From Enoplosus armatus (Eukaryota; Chordata; Actinopteri; Centrarchiformes; Enoplosidae), in NCBI RefSeq assembly GCF_043641665.1, contig NC_092192.1, forward strand, positions 22,478,978 to 22,542,977: a DNA stretch of 64,000 nt, read 5' to 3'. The position numbers and the translations under genes were made by a program. Position 1 is the first letter of the stretch, and each line of letters opens with the position of its first letter. The notes under the pieces were generated by a model that saw only the letters and a program-made list of their open reading frames with translations, did not search any database and had not been told where the DNA came from. This document shows, one piece after another, positions 46,466 to 59,212 of the stretch.

Positions 46466-49400
46466 AGACGATGTGAGGTGTAGCTGTGAGACGATGCTGG
46501 TGTAGCTGCCATCGGAGCCAGTTGTGCAGTTTAAGTGCATTTAACAAGTTTGAGTTAAACATAAGAACAATTTACATTTAATAAAGGCATATTTTTGGCC
46601 ATTAACATAAATAAATGCCCGTAACTAAAAGAATGCCTCTTGTTCGTGATTTAACCAGAGGGGGGGCTACGGCTGGCATTGTAGTTTTCGTGACTGCTCC
46701 TCCCTTTTGTGAATCAATGGGCTCCATCAACTCGCGTAATCTATGTGGATGCATACGACTGAAAAGAAATTGTGTTGAATTTTGAAAATATGTAATAATA
46801 AAGACATGAAATCTATCAGTCGAAAAGGAACCAAAACGGCCGTGTCCTCTTCCAGTTTTTATCATTGGGACAGCAATGCAAAGTTTACTTTTGGCTCGGA
46901 TATTATGGTCCCTTTCGCACACGATAAACCTGCCTCTATTGTTGTCACTTTGTTCTGTGGAGTTTCTGTGGGTGGCCTTCAGCCCTTTTGTCTTCTCTTA
47001 GCCAAAGGGTATATTCCACACAAACCACTGTTTCTCCCACGGGACACAGGAAAAAAAACTAAAACATTTTGTGTTTGGCATTGGATTTTTCCAAACAAGT
47101 CCCCCAAACTAAAGGACAAAATACACCATTTGCCATCACCTTCCAAAATGACCCATTAAAAGCGGTTTCTCATCTGACGACCACATCGACGTCCTTTGTC
47201 AGTGCCTTCCAAAAACCACTACAAAGATGATTCATGGCTGTTTTTCGGATCTGCCTCCCGCATGGTTAAGGCTTACTTAGGTTTAATCACACACAAAAAA
47301 AAAAAACTACTCGGTTAAAGTTAGTGACAGATCGTGTTTTAATGTATTCAATCCAGATACTTGAGAATCCAGCATTTCTAACGGCAAAACCATAGGCTTT
47401 CCTTAAGTGAATCTGTAAGCTATCAAACAAGATAGCAACAACATGGAAATTGATTCAAATGATAAAGTAGCAGATTATTATAATCATGTTATCATCACGT
47501 GGCAGGAAGATTTCGACACTGCAACTTGTTTGGGCGTGATTTCCCTCGCGGTCTATGTCTTCAGTCCGCAACCCAGAACCCGACGAGTCTGTTTGCCTGA
47601 GGGATTACTGTGTACTTACGTTTGTATCAAACCCCTGATTTACAAAGAAAAGGAAACTTCTGTCTAACGCAGTGTAAGGCAATTTGCCAATCTCAGGAGG
47701 GGAGCGCGGTGGACAGACTGCGGGGGGGGGGGGCTGTTGACCACGGTGCATTAGGCCCAGCAGGAGGCTGCCTTGAACCGCAAGGTGAAAAATCTATTAG
47801 CAAGGCTGATTTTGTCATTTAGGAACTTTCTCTGGCAGCCTTCCCCCGCTATTGTCCACAGAAAGTGTGATGACGCCGGGCACTTTGCAGAGACGTCCTG
47901 CTCAAACAAATAGCACTCGCGTCGTCTTTTGTCTCGTTAATTGGTGGCTTCTCAGCTTCTTTGAAAGCTTTCTCATGCAGAGTGTCTGTGTGTTTGTCAA
48001 TCTCCTTGTTACGGTCTCAAAGCCTCAAAGAGTGGTTGATATAGATAGTTGTACATATTGTGATGAGCCAAATTATAGCTTTCGTGATTTGTGTGTGCGT
48101 TTACTGTGTAGCAGTTTCTGCTATAGCCCGACCTCTACTGGAATTTTGAGGCTGATATTGATATCTGGGAATTAAAAAAAAAAAAATCTGATAATATATT
48201 GTCATTTATTTTACATATAAACACAAACAAGACAGTGCTGTCTGGTCAGCGCTGTTTCTAAATTACCTTACAATATGTCTGCAATTAAGATAATATCATG
48301 CCTGGCCAATTTATGACTACTAAAACGCAGCAGTCGTGGGTGCCCTAGTGTACGGTGGTCCTCGCACATGCTTTCATTCATCGTTGCATTTATTCATTCA
48401 TATTTCCGCGCCCTTGTTAATTATCGCTCCATATTTTGGTGCCTTGTCTTATTCCTCCTGTAAGAATATCCAGCAGAATTTGATGCTAATCTATGAATCA
48501 TTCAACGCATTTATTTCGGACAATATTTGCACTGCACATGTGTTCACTTGGTGCAGTTAAACCTCTGAACCAAAACTCTTAGAAGTAACGTATGGTTTTT
48601 TAGAAACTTTATTCTAGCCCTGTTTACAATGCCACAGTGTCGTAGCTCCTGCCACGAACCTTTCTCTAGGGCCGGTGCCCCCCTCCGAACAAAGCTAACA
48701 TGACACCTTTCATAGAGAAAACATGGCACTACGCAAAACAGTAGATGAGCTTACATGCATTTATTTGTTTTTAACTGGGCTAGAATCCTGTCCTTCTCAT
48801 ACCATGTGCTGTTACTTTGTATGCTTTATTAGCTTGGAGATAGGAAATATAATTTGTTGCTCCAAAGTCCTTATCAAGCTAATTAAATCTGCAAAACACA
48901 GTATTCACTTCAGCACAAATAATTCAGCTTCTTGATTAGATTCAAATGATTTGTTGCCCTTGCTCTGTGTGTGTAATTAACATTTGCCTTTCCAGTCAAG
49001 TTCAGTCTTATTGTGTTTTCGCTGAACACGACAATCAAATAACGGTTCTCAACATTCTGCCATCTTTTTTTTTCTCAAACAACATGCCTGACATATGCTG
49101 CAGTGTAGGACTCTCAAAAAGAGATGCATAAAAAGACACATTCCATTACCCTGTTGTTTCTGCACTCCCACTGAAAGCTAACAAAACGGATTCAGAGATG
49201 TGCCTTGTAGCTGTTATGAAGCTCATGTTCAGCTGCTACTCATTGTATAATACATTTAGGTTCAAGCAAGGTATCACCCCGGCAGCATTTCATTTCACAC
49301 AGGCAAAAGGTCAAACAAAAAAAAACGATTCCATTTGGGGCCACCAAGGTTTTCATTTATTCATGCATCCAACCTCAGCTTATCCAGGTAAATCAGTCTT

Positions 49401-49896
49401 TTTGAGCACAACTTCTCATCAGCATAAGAGATAGCAGACTGGACTGGAGTAGATGATTTCCATATAGCAAAATTGCATCTGGAATTCAAAATGCCTACGC
49501 AGGAGAACAATACAGATTGTAAAGCAAAGGCAGAAGAGGGTGTGTGCCAGAAATGCAAGCAGCCTCCTTGTTATTGAACCCCTGTCCTTGGTGAAAACCT
49601 TGATCATCTTAAAGCTTATTCATTTTGGTAGCGAATGGAACTCCTTTATTGATGTTCACCTTGAATAATCTCCTCTTTCACGGCTCAAACAACAAGGGTA
49701 AACAAATGCTCAAGATATATCCAGCAAAGAACAGCGTCGTTTTCAGGCAAACCTCACACACAAGGTTTGAAATAAACTGTGCAGTCTTATCCATCTATAG
49801 GGTTTATGTGTCTTAAGTCAGCAAACTAAGGTATTTACTCAAGGAATTTGGTACTAGGGGACTGTTTACATGACCACTGTTTACATTTATTGGCCA

Positions 49897-50110
49897 TAAA
49901 CCAAAGAATGGAACAAAGTCATCCTCGGGGACCATGAATGTCTGCACCAAATTTCACACAGCAATCCATCAAATAGTTGGGATCCTGTGGGAAACATGAA
50001 TGTATTGAGCAGGTTTTATGGCATCCATCCCACAGTTTCCAGACATTTCACTCTGAACCAAAAATGTACGCCTGTGGGTGGCGCTAGAGGAAAAGTCACG
50101 GGACCATCAA
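49897..50110 (-). repeat. Dispersed fish repeat, reverse orientation
   Basis: Read on the minus strand it has the blocks TGGCGCCACC-like, TTGGTTCAGAGTGAAATGTC, AACTATTTGATGGATTGC and ATTCATGGTCCCCGAGGATG. These match in order and kind the family also seen at 8,325-8,674 and 51,761-52,150. Confidence 0.55.
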
Positions 50111-51760
50111 ATTCACTAAAATGGCATTACAAGTGTTTGCTGTAAATACAGCCTTCGTCTGACTGGAGGTTGACCTCAAGGGACACTTCAAGTCGAAGCC
50201 ACTCACTCAATTGATTTTTTTTTTTCTTTCTTAGAATCAATTCAGTGCAAGGCCAAGGTCATCTCATTACCAAGAGTGCATTTTTATTACAATGTACCAC
50301 ACAGAATATGAGCGGTGGCCACCTTTGCAGTTTGCTAGGTATAGGTATTTGATTGTACAGATAAAAACATGGCCACTGGGATCTCATTTGGGCATAGCTG
50401 GAAGCTCATAATAAATGTGGCCTTTAAAGAGTCCATGAGACGGAAATCAGCACTCAGTTCCTGATGGACATATGGGCAAGGAATTATGTCAGATGAATGG
50501 TGGGAGTGCACACACCGAGCTGACAAATGGCAGAAAATGCTTTCACTTGGAGATATGCTTGTCCTCCTGTGTCCTTTCATGTCATTCACCCCTTTGCTTA
50601 CTAGGAATAATGCCATAGCTACAGTATGATGATGTGATGTGACACATACAGCTGAGCCGCAGCTTTGCAGTAGAATTTATAGCAATTTATAAAATGTATT
50701 GTTTGCACTTGACGTAGCTTTGTGGGTACATATTTCACTCTCATTTTCATGGTATATCCTGGTACCTATGATAACTTGATATACTTCAAATGGACACCTC
50801 TTACTGAGTTCAGCTAACAGAGTAGTAGAGTATAAAATTGTGAATCAACCATTTAAGCTCCCTCATGTCAGCTCTATGAATAGCTGCACATTCTCTACTC
50901 AGCTACTATTTAATGTGAAGGACAGTGCGGTGAAATCTACCCACCGGAGAATTAGCAAACATTCCAGAATAGTTTGAGCAACAAATATACGACTTGCGTA
51001 CCCTTGTTGAGTTTTGCAAAGTATAGGCCTCATTACCTGTACATCAACCGGCGTGATATACAAACTCAGATGTCCTTGTGATCTGCCCGTGTAGTTAAAA
51101 CCAGCAGATGTTTCAGGACCAGGATCAGTGAACATGGCAGCAGCATATGCACAGGGGAGCGTAAGAACGTTGCTGGAGCCAACTTTTTCAATCAACGTTT
51201 CCCGTGGAGGGATGTGGTTGTCTGGCTTGGAGGACGCACGATATGGCTTGCTACTACTGTTAAAGTAAAGATAACGTTACATTTATGTTTTCTACGTGAT
51301 TATTATAAAGTACATAACATTAAAGCAATGATGAACGGGCCTCAGAGTTAAGTCTCGTTAGGCTCTTAAGTGACGTGGACACCTTATATTCTCTGGCACA
51401 GGGTTAGGGTTACAACGGACACAACGGACTTTGACGTTATAAAGAAAACCTGAAGACTTGAAAGACTATTTCCTTTTCCATAGCAGGCAACCAATGAGGT
51501 ATTTGTTTTGTTTTCCTTGAATTACGAAAGGGCATTCGCACTACTCGGTGCTCGGGCCCTAAAAAGTTTATATTTTCTATTATTGGTAACCAAATGTGTA
51601 TATACTCTACTGTATTCATTGAACAATAGCATTGACTCCTTTTACTGTAGCAGCCATTTCATTTCTTGTGTAAAACGTTATTGAGTAAGTCATTTTACCT
51701 GACTAGGCTATGTTTTCTTTAGCCATGTTAGTGGCGTGGCTCTATGATAATGCCATGTAA

Positions 51761-52150
51761 GTCGGTTGGTCCACCACTTTGGTGCAGACTGATCTGTCTC
51801 AACAACCGTTGGACGGATTAGCACTTAATTTGGTACAGACATTCTTGGTCCTCAGATGATGAATCCTAGTGACTTTTGTCAATAGACAACTTTTCATTTA
51901 GCGCCACCTTCACAGGTCAAAACATTTCATTTGTCCAATACTTGGTTGGTAACCAATATATCTGCAAAACAGCATTGTCATTGGGATCACGTTAGCATTC
52001 TTGTCAAACAATTAAAGAAAAAAAACAGTTTTTGAAAGGCAACATACTACAGTGTTACAAGTCCTCGTGAAACAGATGACATGTTGAACAATGAGCTCGA
52101 AGCACCACTGTGCCAAATGACTACTACCACTAGAGTGGCTGAAGACTAGG
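51761..52150 (+). repeat. Dispersed fish repeat, longest copy
   Basis: Blocks are CCACCACTTTGGTGCAGACT, CTCAACAACCGTTGGACGG, GATGAATCCTAGTGAC, TAGCGCCACCTTCACAGGTC, TTTGTCCAATACTTGG and AAGCACCACTGTGCC. They share order with 8,325-8,674. Confidence 0.65.
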
Positions 52151-52639
52151 CCTCTGCAGTCCAAGCTTTCCATTAGCATTAAATCAGAAATGAATCAATT
52201 GTAAATTGCACCTACAGTACATCAAACCACTGCATACACCAAGAGGAATGTGTCTACGCTACTAGCTAGCTTAGTTACCATTGCTAGGAGTGATGTTCAG
52301 TAGCACCTACATCAAATGCTGTTCCCAGTGAATGGGACTGTGACTCCCCTCCCAGAGCTGAACGTCTGCTTCACACTGGTTTCCAAAATCAGATGAAAAT
52401 CCAAGGCAAATGAGACTGATGTACTGCGGTAAGCGTATTGCTTCACTTCCGGTTTCTGTGTCACTGGTAGCGTTAGTGTTTGGCTGCTCAAAGCTCAAAC
52501 AAGTTATATTTGTTTGTTATATGTTTCACTGCAGTACACCACTTGAACGTACCCTAGTTGTGCTTAACACTGATAGTTCTCTCCTTCTTTTAGCAACTTT
52601 TTTGCTAAACACACAGTTGTTTACACACTATTCTGTCTG

Positions 52640-55305
52640 TTACATCAGCTTAGCAGCTAGCGAAGGCTTCTCACTCTCCTACTCGGCGTGTCAGGTGTTT
52701 AGTTATTCCGCCGCCTCCTTTAGCGATAATGGTAAATGTAATAAATGTAGCTTATTTAGCGTGCTGGAGGCGCGGTTCCGCACCATGGAGGAGGTGGAGT
52801 TGCAGCCATTTTTGACTCAAGCCTGTTGATGAACTCTAGACCTAAACTGGATTATAACTCATTCGAAGGCCTTGTCCTGAGTCTCTCACTCCCAACCTGG
52901 AAAACACTGAAGCCAGTTTTATTCGTTATAGTCTATCGCGCTCCAGGTCCATACTCAGGTTTAGTCCTTAAAACAGACAAAGTCATTATCGTAGGTGATC
53001 GTAGGCATTAAATTCAATGCCATGTCTCAATAAAAGTGAGGACTCTTATGCTAGCCTTCGTCCCTCCCAAATGGACGATCTTGTTGAAAGTGCTGCAGGC
53101 TCAATGCGATCGACACTTGACTCTATTGCCCCTCTTAAAAAGAAGATAATACAGTAAAACAAAGAAAGTCAGCTCCGTGGTATAACATCCAAACCCGCAA
53201 ATTAAAGCAAACAGTGCAGAAACTTGAAAGGATCCACCAAACTGGAGGAATCACGTTTAATTTGGCAAGATAGTCTTAGGACTTATAGGAAGGCCCTCTG
53301 TAAAGCCAGAGCAGCCTATTACTCATCATTAATAGAAGAGAACAAGAACAACCCCAGGTTTCTCTTCAGCACTGTAGCCAGGCTGACAGAGAGTCACAGC
53401 TCTATGGAGCCATGTATTCCTATAAGCCTCAGCAGTAATGACTTCATGAGCTTCTTTAATGATAAAATTCTAACTATTAGAGACAGAATTGATCACCTCC
53501 TGTCTTCAGGTGGTACCTTACCTTCAAACACAGGAATCTCAGAAACAGCTGTAAAACCTGATATATATATTTAGATTGCTTATCTCCCCCATTGACCTTC
53601 ACCAAATTACAAAAACCATTTCTTCATCTAAGCCATCAACTTGTCTCTTAGACCCCATCCCAACTTGGCTGCTTAAAGAGGTTTTACCTTTAGTCAGCAC
53701 TTCTTTACTAGACATGATCAATCTGTCTTTATTAACAGGCTACGTACCACAGTCCTTTAAAGTAGCTGTAATTAAACCTCTTCTTAAAAAGTCCACTCTT
53801 GATCCAGAGGTTTCAGCCAACTATAGACCTATATTTAACCTTCCCTTTCTCTCCAAGATTCTTGAGAAAGCAGTTGCCAACCAGCTGTGTGACTTTCTAC
53901 ATGACAATGCAGCACAACAGACGAGACAGCACTGGTGAAAGTTACAAATGACCTTCTAACTGCATCAGACAAAGGACTTGTCTCTATACTTGTTTTGTTA
54001 GATCTTAGTGCTGCATTCAACACCATTGACCATCATATCCTATTACAGAGACTGGAACATTTAATTGGCATCAAAGGAACCGCACTAAGCTGGTTTAAGT
54101 CGTATTTATCAGATCGATCTCAGTTTGTACACGACAACGATGAATCCTCCATGTATGCCAAAGTCAGTCATGGAGTTCCACAAGGTTCTGTGCTTGGACC
54201 AATACTATTCACCTTATATATGCTTCCTTTAGGAATGTTGTTGAACTCGGACAAGACAGAAGTTATTGTTCTTGGCCCTGAACACCTCAGAAACACAGTA
54301 TCTAAGGATATTGTTACCCTAGATGGCATCCAGCGCCACCGTGAGGAGGCGTTGTTTTTCATCAGGACATGTCCTTTAACTCCCACGTAAAACAAACTTC
54401 AAGGACTGCCTTCTTTCACCTCCGTAACATTGCAAAAATCAGGGAGATCCTGCCTCAAACAGATGCAGAAAGATTAGTCCATGCATTTGTCATGTCTAGG
54501 CTGGATTATTGCAATTCCTTATTATCAGGCTGTCCCAATAAGTCCCTGAGGACTCTCCAGCTGATCCAGAATGCACAGACACACTCTCTACTTTTAAGAG
54601 TAGGCTTAAAACTTTGCTTTTTGATTAAGCTTATAGTTAGGGGGCTGGCTCAGGCCTGCCTGGACCAGCCCCTAGTTATGCTGCTATAGGCCTAGACTGC
54701 TGGGGGACTTCCCATGATGCACCCAGCTTTCCTCCTCTCCTTCTTCATCTTTACACATTCATGTCCCTCCAATGCATGTTACTAACTTTATATCTTCCAC
54801 GGAGTTTCTTTGTGCTTTGTCATCTCGCAGGTTCCTGTGGATCGTGGTCCTGGTACGCCTGGGTGCTGCTGCCACGGGCCTGCCTGACTCTCATCACTAC
54901 ATTTATTATGTTAAGTCGTAGTTCTCCATTGTTATAATTATAGCTGCTATTTCTACTGCTAGTGCTGCCATACATCTCTGCCTGTCTGCTTGTCTGCCTG
55001 TCTGTCTGTCTCTCCCCCTCTCTCTTTCACCCTCCCTCTCTATGTCTCTCTCTCTCTCTCAAACCCAACCGGTCAAAGCAGATGACCCCCCCCCACCTAG
55101 AGTCTGGTTCTGCTCGAGGTTTCTGCCTCTTAAAAGGAATTTTTTCGTTGCCACTGCCACTAAGTGCTTGCTCGTGGTGGGAACTGTTGGGTCTCTGTAA
55201 TAACATTATAAAGAGTCGGTCTAGACCTGCTCTATTTGTAAAGTGTCATGAGATGACTTTTGTTGTGATTTGGCGCTGTATGAATAAAATTGAATTGAAT
55301 TGAAT
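52640..55305 (+). mobile_element. L2-type LINE, copy 1, internally deleted and mutated
   Basis: On the + strand in shifting frames I read an endonuclease remnant (PTWKTLKPVLFVIVYRAPGP, VIIVGD; 52,826-53,011), a linker (TKLEESRLIWQDSL; RKALCKARAAYYSSLIEENK), and RT blocks ([74 protein letters not shown]), then [18 protein letters not shown]. The YADD catalytic box is deleted at about 54,236. Other deletions remove the SGFR block (about 53,912) and most of the C-terminal region. The 3' UTR ends in an ATTGA-type pentamer tail near 55,290-55,305. A possible first-ORF remnant lies at about 52,640-52,829. The element is dead. Confidence 0.9.
53224..54390 (+). pseudogene. Reverse-transcriptase open frames within L2 copy 1
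   Basis: Three consecutive open stretches (53,224-53,574; 53,576-53,938; 53,935-54,390) cover the RT linker, the fingers and part of the palm. A stop at 53,574 and a frame change at 53,938 separate them. The palm lacks its YADD motif, so no active enzyme could be made. Confidence 0.85.
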
Positions 55306-58300
55306 AGATGTAGACATGGCTTTACTTGAAAAACAAAACAAAAGTCCTTGTAACTAAAATTTTCATTGACATGTTTGAAATATTGAAAGTTTGAATTCAT
55401 GTCTTATTGTATCATTTGTATAAGACTCAAGAAGGCAGCCAAAGCACAAAAAAAAAAGGATATCTGGACAAACTGGATGTGCCGCACATGTCTGGTCCGA
55501 GATATTAAAACTGACATGAACTCAAAGAGTTGGGAAATATAACTTGACTAATAACAGAGGGGCTCTCAGCCCCACTCATGCAGACAGCCATGCAGTCTGC
55601 TCAGCGACCCGAATTGCTCTCACATGTTCACAGCACAGCGAGAGAAGGCAAAGTGATGGCATGGCACGTTGAGCAATATCATTTGGAACTCATATTTACA
55701 AGAGTGATGTAACTGTTCATGTTTTCAGTTTTTTCTTCTCTTTACACGAACGGCAGAAAAAGTTTCGGAAGCAGCTTTGCACTGGTGTCATCTTTACATA
55801 TTTTTCTGTAAGTCCAAGCCAAATGACTGCCAGCTATTCCATCGGCCGACTGATTAGTCACTAGTGTCGATAAGCAGCCGATAGATGCCACAAGAAAATT
55901 GTTATTTTTCACACAGCGCCCTCCGTGCTCTTGATTGTACCCCAGGCATGTCGGCACTCTGTCCACACAGCACACCCATGACTGCCTACCCACAATGCCT
56001 TGCACTCAGTCACAGGGCTGCTCTGCTACCTACAGTTATTTCCTCTCATCTGTCACAATTTGGGAGCTTCAAACACCAGTGAAACACGCTGATAGTGAGC
56101 GGCTGCAGATGTTTTTGTACAAATGGGTCACATCCCAACAGTCTCCCCTAATTAGACCATTGTTGTGCAAACGGGCATTTGTGTGTATTATTCACAAACC
56201 ATTACAGTGAGTGCCTTTCATTCCTCATAAAAGCCAGCTCTAATTGGGTTTGTAGGCTTTTATTTATCTGATGGGCCAGGACGGTCATTATTTTCCTCAT
56301 CAAAGCAGATAGATCTTATTAACATGTTTTGTCAATGTGCTGCTTTGTTAATTTGGAACTGCACCCCGGTTTGCTTGCTGATAGCGAGGCGTGGCACTTT
56401 TGATATCTCAGTTTAAATAACCTTTCATCTGATGCACCTGTGGGTAGACACGTTTTTCAGTGGACTGTTCTTTGTATCGAGGTACTGTAGAGGGCTGTGT
56501 GGAGTTCATTCATCCTGCACCTTCCCCCTGCTGCTGCTCGGCGTTGACTCCTGTCCCAAAACTACTCATGCAGCACACGTTACCGACGCAATGTGCTGAG
56601 CCTGTGCCAGTCAGCTTAAATACCCTAAGAGACTATCAATAAAAGGAGTATGGCCCTTTTAACTGATGAGTTCCATCCTCAAACGAAATGTAAATTCATT
56701 TGAAACTAAATAATACAGTATGCATGCAGCATTCTGTCATCTGGAAAAAAGTTATATGATGTAATGGGATCTTCCTCATAAACGAATGATGTCCATAACA
56801 CATTTAGTGGTCTCAACTGGAAGGCATTGACGAACAGTTCCATGTTATATCATCGTATGTTGAAATTTTAGCTTGCTGATTTTAACTTCTGGAGAAAGGT
56901 AACTTTCAGTGCTTTCATAACTCTTAAAGCCTTACTTCATAGAAATTCTGCATTGAGCTCCTCCCCCAGATACTGACTACTGAAGGCTCCTCTGAGCTAT
57001 ACGGGAAAACGTTTAGCATACAGAGCTTTAAGGTGACTGGGCCCAGAATATTAATTGAGGAATCTCTGCCGTTCTTAGCTGCTTGATGCCCATTTCATGT
57101 TTTCCAAGACGAGATGCTCTCCTGCTGAAGACAGTGAAGACAAGGTGTCCACTGGGAAATATCAAGTGAAGTACACAGTATGGACCTTCACAGCCCAGAT
57201 GCCTCACATTAAACCAGACAGTCCTTTTACAGCCGAAATAGCTTCTTGAAGGGTGTCTATTTTCCAAAGTTCTGGGTGATGATTTTGTATTGTATGTTGT
57301 TGGATTACTGCATGCACACAGACAGAACAGATGGCACATGTCATTGGTTTGAAAGATAGCCAAGCTATGACACACTGAGAGGCAAAGTCACAAAGAATGG
57401 ATTGATAGCACCATGAACTGCGCATCACTTGCACATGCACATCTGCCCCGTCACAAGGACTGATTCACGAAAGACACTGCGCTAATGATATTACTTGCTT
57501 TGCGCCTGATAGCTATGATCAATGTGGCAAAGTATAAATGGTGGCTTTGAGCCAAGAACACAGTATGCAGGACAATGGCAGAGAGAGGGAGCTACACGAC
57601 CCGACCGAAGAGGTGCAGAGGCGTTCCTTAAAACTTCAGGCAAGGAATTTGAATGGGACAGCTAGAAACCACCTACGGTGGGTGCGCGTTGCATGAACAT
57701 GCGGTACATTTCAGGGGCCTGGTTTGGAAAATATGGCGGCCCTACTCTAACTGTATGTGGATACACATTTACACCTTAGCTAGTAAACCCAATAACATAT
57801 GGTCCCTGTCAACTCTCAAGGCACTGTACAAAACAATAAACTTGACAACAAAAGGTCTGACTTCTCCGACCCTGTCTTCTAGAAATTATGTTTACATACT
57901 ACTAATCTGGAACAGCAAATTTGTTAGAACTGTGCTTGCGTTACCTTAATCAAAAGGATATTGCTAACTAACCCTAACCAGACATGGGACTTGCAAACCC
58001 TGGTTTGGTCGTGTCTAACACGCACAACTTTGTACGCCCACCATCCATTCAATCATTCTGGTTTCCCTACAACCTGTGTGGAGTACAAAAACTTTAGCAC
58101 TTCCTGAACTTTGGAAAAAAACAAAAAAAACATTGCTTAGCATAATCCAGGCCGCAATTGCGTTTCCCCTCAAAGCATAATTGTAATTCTCATGTGCCTG
58201 AATAAACATTTTCCTGAAGGCATCACAAAAATCTGAACTGATTCTAAATTTTAGCACTTTGGTGTGACCCTCTGCAACCTTCAGTCGCCTTGGTCCTTAG

Positions 58301-58449
58301 TTAACTATGAAATGTATTACAAAGCTTTTGCTGCATGACTTTTCTTTGACAGCTATAGTTACTCGTTATTTTGCAGCTTAAGATTTTACATTCGAAACAT
58401 CATTCACATAAAATGATCGTCGTTATTTTAAACTATCCATCAAAATATA
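55306..58449. other. Intergenic region between the two L2 copies
   Basis: No gene, tRNA or repeat that I can name is visible. Base composition is even and there are only short homopolymers. Confidence 0.5.
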
Positions 58450-59157
58450 TTATATATGCTTCCTTTAGGGGATATTATTAGAAAACACTCCATACATTTT
58501 CATTGCTATGCGGACGATACCCAGCTATATTTATCAATCAAGCCAGAAGAACCTCATCAGTTAGCCAAGCTTCAAGCATGCCTTAAGGACATAAAGACCT
58601 GGATGACCTGTAATTATCTGATGTTGAACTCAGACAAGACAGAAGTTATTGTTCTTGGCCCTGAACACCTCAGAAACACAGTATCTAAGGATATTGTTAC
58701 CCTAGATGGCATTGCCCTGGCCTCCAGCGCCACCGTGAGAAATCTCGGAGTTGTCTTTGATCAGGACATGTCCTTTAACTCCCACGTAAAACAAACTTCA
58801 AGGACTGCCTTCTTTCACCTCCGTAACATTGCAAAAACCAGGAAGATCCTGTCTCAAACAGATGCAGAAAAATTAGTCCATGCATTTGTTACGTCTCGGC
58901 TGTCTGTCTGGCCCCCCCCCTCTCTCTCAAACCCAACCGGTCAAAGCAGATGACCGCCCACCTAGAGTCTGGTTCTGCTCAAGGCTTCTGCCTCTTAAAA
59001 GGAAGTTTTTCCTTGCCACTAAGTGCTTGCTCATGGTGGGAACTGTTGGGTCTCTGTAATAACATTATAAATTGTCGGTCTAGACCTGCTCTATTTTGTG
59101 TGTCATGAGATGACTTTGTTGTGATTTGGCGCTATATAAATAAAATTGAATTGAATT
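58450..59157 (+). mobile_element. L2-type LINE, copy 2, 5'-truncated and internally deleted
   Basis: It opens at GCTTCCTTTAGGGGATATTA and reads MLPLGDIIRKHSIHFHCYAD, then DTQLYLSIKPEEPHQLAKLQ, including the YADD box absent from copy 1. It continues through [20 protein letters not shown] and [20 protein letters not shown] to HAFVTSRL, then jumps to the 3' UTR (AACCCAACCGGTCAAAGCAG). It ends in ATTGAATTGAATTGAA at about 59,140-59,157. Confidence 0.9.
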
Positions 59158-59162
59158 GAATA

Positions 59163-59212
59163 TATTAAGTAGTACTTTTACTTGAGTACAGGATCTGAAT
59201 ACTTCCTCCAAA
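59163..59212 (+). repeat. Fragment of a fish repeat abutting the L2 tail
   Basis: TAGTACTTTTACTTGAGTAC followed by AGGATCTGAATACTTCCTCC is the core of a high-copy teleost repeat that I recognise by sequence. Only this core is present, and it starts six bases after the L2 tail. Confidence 0.5.

Larger units (their letters stand above)
41068..52600. other. Intergenic region; repeats only, no gene recognised
   Basis: The segment contains a 21-G run (41,672-41,692), a TG repeat (41,912-41,946), a short fish repeat start near 43,031, a CGGCT simple repeat (about 44,703-44,723), a 23-G run (46,443-46,465), and two members of a dispersed repeat family at about 49,897-50,110 and 51,761-52,150. The longest open frame (44,408-44,992, 194 codons) has no recognisable motif and runs through simple repeats, so I do not call it. 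Confidence 0.6.

Noticed and set aside
57440..57760. Possible Harbinger-type miniature element near the motif GCGCTAATGATATT
   Set aside because: I could not find matching termini or a 3-bp target duplication.
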